Shown: positions 60,025 through 64,000 of the stretch, piece after piece
Numbering within the stretch: the stretch's first letter is position 1
Layout: the number at the start of each line of letters is the position of its first letter
Source: VFMC01 sp040380855
GTDB taxonomy: Bacteria > Actinomycetota > Acidimicrobiia > Acidimicrobiales > Ilumatobacteraceae
NCBI GenBank assembly: GCA_040380855.1
Contig: JBEIIG010000001.1
Span: 62,001 to 126,000 of the forward strand
Direction: 5' to 3'
Length of the DNA: 64,000 bases
Notes under the pieces: generated by a model
Told to the model about the DNA's origin: nothing
Databases searched by the model: none
The model's input: the letters and a program-made list of their open reading frames with translations, nothing else
Program-made: the position numbers and the translations under genes

Positions 60025-60336
60025 ATGCAGCGCAACGATTCCCCCCTCACACTGTCCACTCCGGTCGTCGTCACCTCCCCGCGCCCGAGCGACGACGAGT
60101 CGATCACCTCGTGGATGGCCCTCGGCAACTGCCGCAACTACCCCCCGGCCACCTTCTTCCCGAGCGACGGAGTCGGCGTCGAGCGCGCCCGCAAGATCTG
60201 CGCCGACTGCCCCGTCACCGCCACCTGCCTCGAGTACGCACTCGACGAGCGCATCGAGCACGGCGTGTGGGGTGGGTGCAGCGAGCGCGAACGCCGCCGC
60301 ATCCTGAAGCGCCGACGCGACGTCGGCTCGCGCTGA
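60025..60336 (+). CDS. WhiB-family Fe-S regulator (divergent type)
   Basis: A 103-residue transcription factor. Four Cys ligands for a 4Fe-4S cluster are Cys36, Cys59, Cys62 and Cys68 (C-x22-C-x2-C-x5-C), followed by the GVWGGCSERERR turn that contacts sigma factor and a basic tail. AAGGAG lies five bases before ATG 60025. The 237-bp region upstream (59788-60024) holds the divergent control region; TACGAT at 59885-59890 is a possible -10. Cys85 after the GVWGG turn is an extra Cys. Confidence 0.9.
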   Translation: MQRNDSPLTLSTPVVVTSPRPSDDESITSWMALGNCRNYPPATFFPSDGVGVERARKICADCPVTATCLEYALDERIEHGVWGGCSERERRRILKRRRDVGSR

Positions 60337-60381
60337 CTCGCCTGCCGGGCCGCACAGCACCGGTCGGGTCCAGAAACGCCG

Positions 60382-60426
60382 AACGGGCGCCATCTCCTCC
60401 TCAGCGGAGGGCGATGGCGCCCGTTT
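60382..60426. terminator. Bidirectional terminator-like hairpin
   Basis: Perfect 13-bp stem (60382-60394 with 60413-60425) with an inner CTCC/GGAG pairing, followed by TTT on the plus strand. Located between the convergent whiB and tatA genes. Confidence 0.8.
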
Positions 60427-60488
60427 GCGTTCGTCGATGATGTCGAGAGTCGCCCGACACGAGTGGGGCAGCTGCTCCGACGGGCGAC

Positions 60489-60671
60489 CTACTGCTCGGT
60501 CTTCTGCTCGGTCTTGTCGGCTTCCTTCTGGCCTTCGGCCAGACCGGACTTGAACTCCTGCTGGGCCTTGCCCAGGTTCTTGGCGAGTTTCGGCAACTGC
60601 GAGCCGCCGAACAGCACCAGAACGACGACGATGATCAGAATGATCTCGGGCGGATCGAGGAAAGCGAGCAT
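60489..60671 (-). CDS. tatA: Sec-independent translocase TatA/TatE
   Basis: A 60-residue protein: one N-terminal membrane helix (PPEIILIIVVVLVLFG), the hinge FGGSQLP and the amphipathic helix KLAKNLGKAQQEFKSGL, as in TatA, which forms the pore for folded proteins. tatC is not in the window. ATG 60671 is six bases after TAGCCT, with no SD. Confidence 0.92.
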   Translation of the reverse strand: MLAFLDPPEIILIIVVVLVLFGGSQLPKLAKNLGKAQQEFKSGLAEGQKEADKTEQKTEQ

Positions 60672-60677
60672 GGCGTC

Positions 60678-60683
60678 AGGCTA
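60678..60683 (-). promoter_or_regulatory. Candidate -10 of leaderless tatA mRNA
   Basis: TAGCCT on the minus strand, six bases before ATG 60671. Confidence 0.5.
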
Positions 60684-60712
60684 GCACGACGTGATGTTGA
60701 CGCGCCTGCGGC

Positions 60713-60979
60713 TCAGGCGGTGACGCGGCGCGCGGCGAGGGCCCGCTGGCGACGCAGGCGACGACGCTCGCGCTCGGACAACCCGCCCCAGATACCGAAC
60801 TTCTCGCCGTTGGCGAGCGCGTACTCGAGGCAGTCCATCCGCACCACGCAGCCACGGCAGACCTCTTTGGCCTCGCGGGTGGAGGCGCCGCGCTCGGGGA
60901 AGAACAGGTCGGGGTCGACACCCAAGCAGTTCGCCTGGTCCTGCCAGCTGCGGTCGTCGTTCGCGTTGTCGGTGTCCAC
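60713..60979 (-). CDS. WhiB-family Fe-S regulator, WhiB2/WhmD-like
   Basis: An 88-residue regulator with Cys18, Cys41, Cys44 and Cys50 (C-x22-C-x2-C-x5-C). The segments STREAKEVCRGC, CLEYALANGEKFGIWGGLSERERR and a basic C-terminus match the WhiB2/WhmD subgroup that controls cell division and septation. GTG 60979 has GGGGAGG close upstream. A 14-bp palindrome lies 55 bases before the start. Confidence 0.92.
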   Translation of the reverse strand: MDTDNANDDRSWQDQANCLGVDPDLFFPERGASTREAKEVCRGCVVRMDCLEYALANGEKFGIWGGLSERERRRLRRQRALAARRVTA

Positions 60980-61033
60980 TCGGACCTCCCCTGCTTGTGC
61001 CGTGGCGCTGATCGTTCGCTCTCGGCTGCCACT

Positions 61034-61047
61034 GCTGTAATTACAGC
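61034..61047. promoter_or_regulatory. 14-bp perfect palindrome upstream of whiB
   Basis: GCTGTAATTACAGC, AT-rich in a GC-rich genome, 55 bases before the whiB2-like start. It contains TGTAAT, which could be a -10. A dimeric repressor site is possible. The rest of the 205-bp gap (60980-61184) shows nothing else I can name. Confidence 0.6.
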
Positions 61048-61184
61048 GGTGTCATTGTTCACGAAATGCGTGCCGACACGCAAGAGGGAAACATCAAGAA
61101 CTCGGCAAATCGACCGCACGTCGTGACATCCGTACCGCGAATCAGCACGCGGCGTGTCGCGCGACCACGCCGCGTCAGCCCTGC

Positions 61185-63203
61185 TCAACCTGCGCGACGG
61201 GCTCCGCGGCCACGAGCCTGCTGACGCTTGTGCTCGATGAAGTCGACGAGCACGTAGTCGCCGAGGGTCTCGTTGTTGGTGAAGAACGCCCGACCACGGT
61301 TGATCGCCGTCAACTTCTCGACGAACGAACGCAGTCCGTGGTCGGCATCGAGCATGAAGGTGTTGATGCGGATGTTCTCGCGCGTGCACCGCAAGGCTTC
61401 GCGCAAGGTGGCCTCGACGGTTTCGTACACCGGCGGGTAGTTGAAGAACACCTGCCCGTTGCTCATGATGTGCGCCGTCGGCTCGCCGTCGGTGATCATG
61501 ATGATCTGCTTGGTGCCGCTCTGACGGGCCAGCAGTTGGCGGGCGAGGGCCATGGCGTGGTGCATGTTGGTGCCGTACGCGTAGTCCCAACTCACCTCGG
61601 GCAGTTGCTCGGGGCTCAGCACCCGGGCGGTCTCGCCGAAGCCGATGATGCCCAGGTAGTCGCGCGGGTACTGCGACGAGATGAGCGACTGCAGGGCCAT
61701 CGCCACTTTCTTGGCGGGCAGGAAGTTGTCACGCATCGGCATGCTCATCGAGAGGTCGAGCATCAGCACCGTCGACGAGCGGGTGAGGTGTTCGGTGCGT
61801 TCGATCTCGAAGTCGTCGGGCTGGAGGCGCACCGGCGTGCCCGTTCCCTGGCGACGCACCGCGTTGCGGATGGTGCGCTGGAGGTCGAGGTTGAACGGGT
61901 CGCCGTACTCGTACTGCTTGGTGTCGTAGGTGCGCTCGTGTCCCTGGCCGAGCCGGTTGAGTTGGTGCTGGCCGCCGGCGTCCTTGGTGAGCTTGTCGAA
62001 CAGATCCTTCAGTGCGTTGGCGCCGATCTTGCGCAGGCCCTTCGGCGTGAGTTCGAGTCGACCCTCTTTGTTGTCGATCAGGCCGGCGTCTTGGAGCATC
62101 TTGGTGAGTTCGGCCAACCGTTCGAGTGACCGGGCGGCGTCGTCGCCGAGCAGGTCGCGCACCCGGTCCATATCGGCCTCGGCCAGCGCGGCCGGGTTGG
62201 TGGCGTTGCGCAGCAGGTTCTCGAGCCGGTCGAGATCGCCGAGTTCCTGCATGGTCTGCATCGCCTGGCTCATGCCCATCGGGTCGGAGCCCTCGAACTC
62301 GTAGCTCTGGCCCCAGTTCATCTGCGGGTACATCGAGCGCAGGTTCTGGCCCAGCTGCTCCATCTGCCAGCGCAGGTCCATGTCGTCGAGCAGTTGGTCG
62401 CTCAACTGCTGCAGCTGCGCCCGCTGCTCGGGGGTCATCGAGTTGAGCATCGCCTGCATGGCCGCCATGCGTTGGGCCATCTGCTCGAGCAGCTCGTCGA
62501 GGTTCTGCGGGTTCTCGGGGAAGAAGTCGCCGAACTGCTCCATGAACTGCTCGAACTGTTCGTCCTCACCGTTGGCGCGGCGTTCGATCATCTCGTTCAG
62601 CGCAGCCATCATGTCCTTCATGCGCTGCATGGCCTCGGGGGTCATGCTCTGCATCGCACTGCTCATCTGGTCGACGGTCTGCTGCATGAGCTGCTGGCGG
62701 AGCTGGTCCATCAGCTGCTCGAAGCGCTGCGCCGCCTCGGCCGACTCGAAGTCGTAGGCCGAGAGTTCGCGCACCTTGCCGGCGAGGTCGTCGGGCAGCA
62801 TGTCGAGACGGAAGTTGCGGTCGGCGGCAGCGTTGCGGGCAGCTTCGGCGCGACGCTCGTCGCCGCTGCGTTCGGCGTCGCGCGTGGCGTTCTCGATGGC
62901 ATGTCGTTCCTCGTCGACGATGTCGTCCAGCGCGTCGGCGATCTCCTGGTACACACCGCCGAGGTCGGAGCGGTCGAGACGTTCCTGTCGCTGCTGACGC
63001 AACTTCTCCATCAACTCGCGCAAGCCCTGCATCCGCTCGCCGTTGCGGTCGGTCATCCCCTGCTGGAGCAGGCGGCGCAGCGCGCTGTTCACATCACCGT
63101 GGTACAGCAGGTCGTCGGTGAGTTCCTCGAACAGGGCATCGGCGTCGAAGTCGAACCCCTTCTGGGTGCCGTCCCAGCGCGAATAGGTGAATCGGGCTGC
63201 CAT
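61185..63203 (-). CDS. VWA domain protein with Met/Gln-rich helical region
   Basis: A 672-residue cytoplasmic protein. The N-terminal 470 residues are helical and rich in Met and Gln (QLRQQLMQQTVDQMSSAMQ), followed by a VWA domain with the metal site LMLDLSMSMPM (DxSxS) and GIIGFGETARVL, KQIIMITDGEPTAH. Such proteins usually work with a MoxR-type AAA ATPase as metal-insertion or chaperone pairs; no ATPase is adjacent here. ATG 63203 is six bases after TAGGGT. Divergent from the cyclase gene. Confidence 0.87.
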   Translation of the reverse strand: MAARFTYSRWDGTQKGFDFDADALFEELTDDLLYHGDVNSALRRLLQQGMTDRNGERMQGLRELMEKLRQQRQERLDRSDLGGVYQEIADALDDIVDEERHAIENATRDAERSGDERRAEAARNAAADRNFRLDMLPDDLAGKVRELSAYDFESAEAAQRFEQLMDQLRQQLMQQTVDQMSSAMQSMTPEAMQRMKDMMAALNEMIERRANGEDEQFEQFMEQFGDFFPENPQNLDELLEQMAQRMAAMQAMLNSMTPEQRAQLQQLSDQLLDDMDLRWQMEQLGQNLRSMYPQMNWGQSYEFEGSDPMGMSQAMQTMQELGDLDRLENLLRNATNPAALAEADMDRVRDLLGDDAARSLERLAELTKMLQDAGLIDNKEGRLELTPKGLRKIGANALKDLFDKLTKDAGGQHQLNRLGQGHERTYDTKQYEYGDPFNLDLQRTIRNAVRRQGTGTPVRLQPDDFEIERTEHLTRSSTVLMLDLSMSMPMRDNFLPAKKVAMALQSLISSQYPRDYLGIIGFGETARVLSPEQLPEVSWDYAYGTNMHHAMALARQLLARQSGTKQIIMITDGEPTAHIMSNGQVFFNYPPVYETVEATLREALRCTRENIRINTFMLDADHGLRSFVEKLTAINRGRAFFTNNETLGDYVLVDFIEHKRQQARGRGARRAG

Positions 63204-63209
63204 GTCGGC

Positions 63210-63215
63210 ACCCTA
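63210..63215 (-). promoter_or_regulatory. Candidate -10 of leaderless VWA-gene mRNA
   Basis: TAGGGT on the minus strand, six bases before ATG 63203. Confidence 0.5.
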
Positions 63216-63310
63216 CTCGCGCGATCGGCGAGGTGGTCTCGATCAGCCCGACCTACACGGTGAATCTCGAAAACCGATCGCTGCGACGAGCCCCATCACC
63301 CGGAGCCCGG

Positions 63311-63316
63311 TACTGT
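63311..63316 (+). promoter_or_regulatory. Candidate -10 of leaderless cyclase mRNA
   Basis: TACTGT, seven bases before ATG 63324, no ribosome binding site. Confidence 0.5.
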
Positions 63317-63323
63317 CGTGGGT

Positions 63324-63872
63324 ATGCGTGTCCCCCGCACGTTCGCTTTCGTCGACCTCTCCGGATTCACGAACTACACCGCTGCCTTCGGCGACGACGC
63401 CGCCGGCCGCATCCTCGGCGCGTTCCGCACCCTGGTGCGCCAGACCGCCAGTGAGCGCGGCGTGCGCATCGCCAAGTGGCTGGGCGACGGCTGCATGATC
63501 GTGTCGGTCGACCAGTCGAGCGCCATCTCGTTCGCACTCGACCTCGAACACCGCTCGGCCGAGGTGTGCGCCCCGCTGTCGCTGCGGGTGGGTATCGCCT
63601 CGGGCTACGCCTTGCTGTTCGAGGGCGACGACTACATCGGTTCGGCCGTCAACATGGCCTCACGTCTGTGCGACGCCGCGGGCCCGTTCGAGGTGCTCAT
63701 GCCGTCGATGCAACTCGAACGACTGCCCGAAGGTGTCAGTGCCACACCGCACGGATCGCTCGAACTGCGGGGCTTCCCCGGTCCGATCGAGGTACTCGAG
63801 CTCGACGGTCGCCCCACGTTCACCCCGTTGAACGACACCAGCGAGCTGTGGACTCGCACCCCGTTCGACTGA
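63324..63872 (+). CDS. Class III adenylate/guanylate cyclase domain protein
   Basis: A 182-residue single cyclase homology domain. Metal-binding Asp residues lie in FVDLSGFTNYT and KWLGDGCMIV; the Lys before GDG is in the adenine-recognising position; Asn and Arg of the transition-state pair are in GSAVNMASRLC. All key residues are present, so it is probably active, most likely making cAMP. No regulatory or membrane domain is attached. It overlaps the next gene by 25 bases. Confidence 0.87.
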   Translation: MRVPRTFAFVDLSGFTNYTAAFGDDAAGRILGAFRTLVRQTASERGVRIAKWLGDGCMIVSVDQSSAISFALDLEHRSAEVCAPLSLRVGIASGYALLFEGDDYIGSAVNMASRLCDAAGPFEVLMPSMQLERLPEGVSATPHGSLELRGFPGPIEVLELDGRPTFTPLNDTSELWTRTPFD

Positions 63873-64000
63873 CCGGCGAACCCGCTGGCGAACCCGCAAC
63901 CGGGCCGGCCGAGACACCGACCGGCGGGCCGGTGTTGTCGGTGGGTGCTGTCGTCACCGGCCTCGGCCCCGGCGATCGGTTGCTCGGCGACCAGATCGAC
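63848..64000 (+). CDS. N-terminus of an unidentified protein, partial
   Basis: An open frame from GTG 63848 to the right edge (51 codons), beginning inside the cyclase gene. After a Pro/Gly/Thr-rich start it reads VLSVGAVVTGLGPGDRLLGDQID, which could be the first beta strands of an ABC-type ATPase or another alpha/beta protein. Too short to identify; reality is supported only by codon use and tight packing. Confidence 0.45.
   Translation, partial: MDSHPVRLTGEPAGEPATGPAETPTGGPVLSVGAVVTGLGPGDRLLGDQID

Noticed and set aside
1..64000. tRNA, rRNA or riboswitch genes
   Set aside because: I looked for T-loop and CCA-like patterns and long conserved stems and saw none convincing; a covariance-model search would be needed to exclude them fully.

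Overview
The window is high-GC bacterial DNA that reads as actinobacterial. Supporting markers are two WhiB-type Fe-S regulators, two class E sortases, a full-length Lhr helicase, a HelD/HelR-type helicase, a SenX3/RegX3-type pair next to pst genes, a DUF2342 protein, and many start codons placed 6-9 nt after a TAnnnT hexamer, as in leaderless actinobacterial mRNAs. A complete cytochrome c maturation System I operon and a MreB gene, with no mycolate or sporulation genes, make a deep-branching class such as Acidimicrobiia (Ilumatobacter-like) the best guess. That placement is inference from gene content. I see no tRNA, rRNA, CRISPR array, insertion sequence or phage gene, and no gene-free stretch longer than about 240 bp.

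Layout. 1-6456 (minus): ccmA-B-C-D-E-F-G-H-I, tightly overlapped, with ccmI running off the left edge. 6515-9450: a membrane-anchored class E sortase, a crotonase, a small membrane protein and a TetR regulator. 9509-18316 (minus): lhr, a giant duplicated GT2 glycosyltransferase and a small paralogue of one of its modules. 18418-21221 (plus): SF2 helicase, DtxR/MntR-type regulator, lipoprotein. 21243-23411 (minus): HelR-like helicase. 23480-29168 (plus): hemE, ferrochelatase, HemY/CgoX-type oxidase, a lipoprotein-like class E sortase and lnt. 29146-36608: dtd, aldose epimerase, a GT4/methyltransferase/alpha-barrel operon, a Baeyer-Villiger-type monooxygenase and an aldehyde dehydrogenase. 36614-36717: a tandem hairpin repeat. 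36738-45372: a methyltransferase, nitroreductase, TesB thioesterase, PQQ-type sugar dehydrogenase, RNB ribonuclease, crotonase, CHAD protein, MreB, a small membrane protein and MoaE. 45446-50819: a PDZ protein with a degraded protease domain, a nucleoside-sugar epimerase-like protein, DUF2342, an alpha/beta hydrolase and an MFS transporter. 50854-59511 (minus): a phosphate island, ppk1-pstSCAB-phoU-kinase-regulator. 59524-64000: a small protein, whiB, tatA, whiB, a VWA protein, a class III cyclase and the start of one more gene.

The genes fit an aerobic chemoheterotroph. It matures c-type cytochromes with System I and makes the heme for them with the hemE-hemH-hemY cluster. Phosphate is taken up through PstSCAB, sensed through PhoU and a SenX3/RegX3-type pair, and stored as polyphosphate by PPK1. 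A four-unit 11-nt direct repeat upstream of pstS looks like a PHO box.

The least explained parts are the duplicated GT2 protein with its G/T-rich 5' end and hexanucleotide start-codon repeat, the GT4-methyltransferase-barrel operon, and several enzymes that have lost catalytic residues (Lnt Cys to Ser, DUF2342 without HExxH, HtrA-like without its triad).
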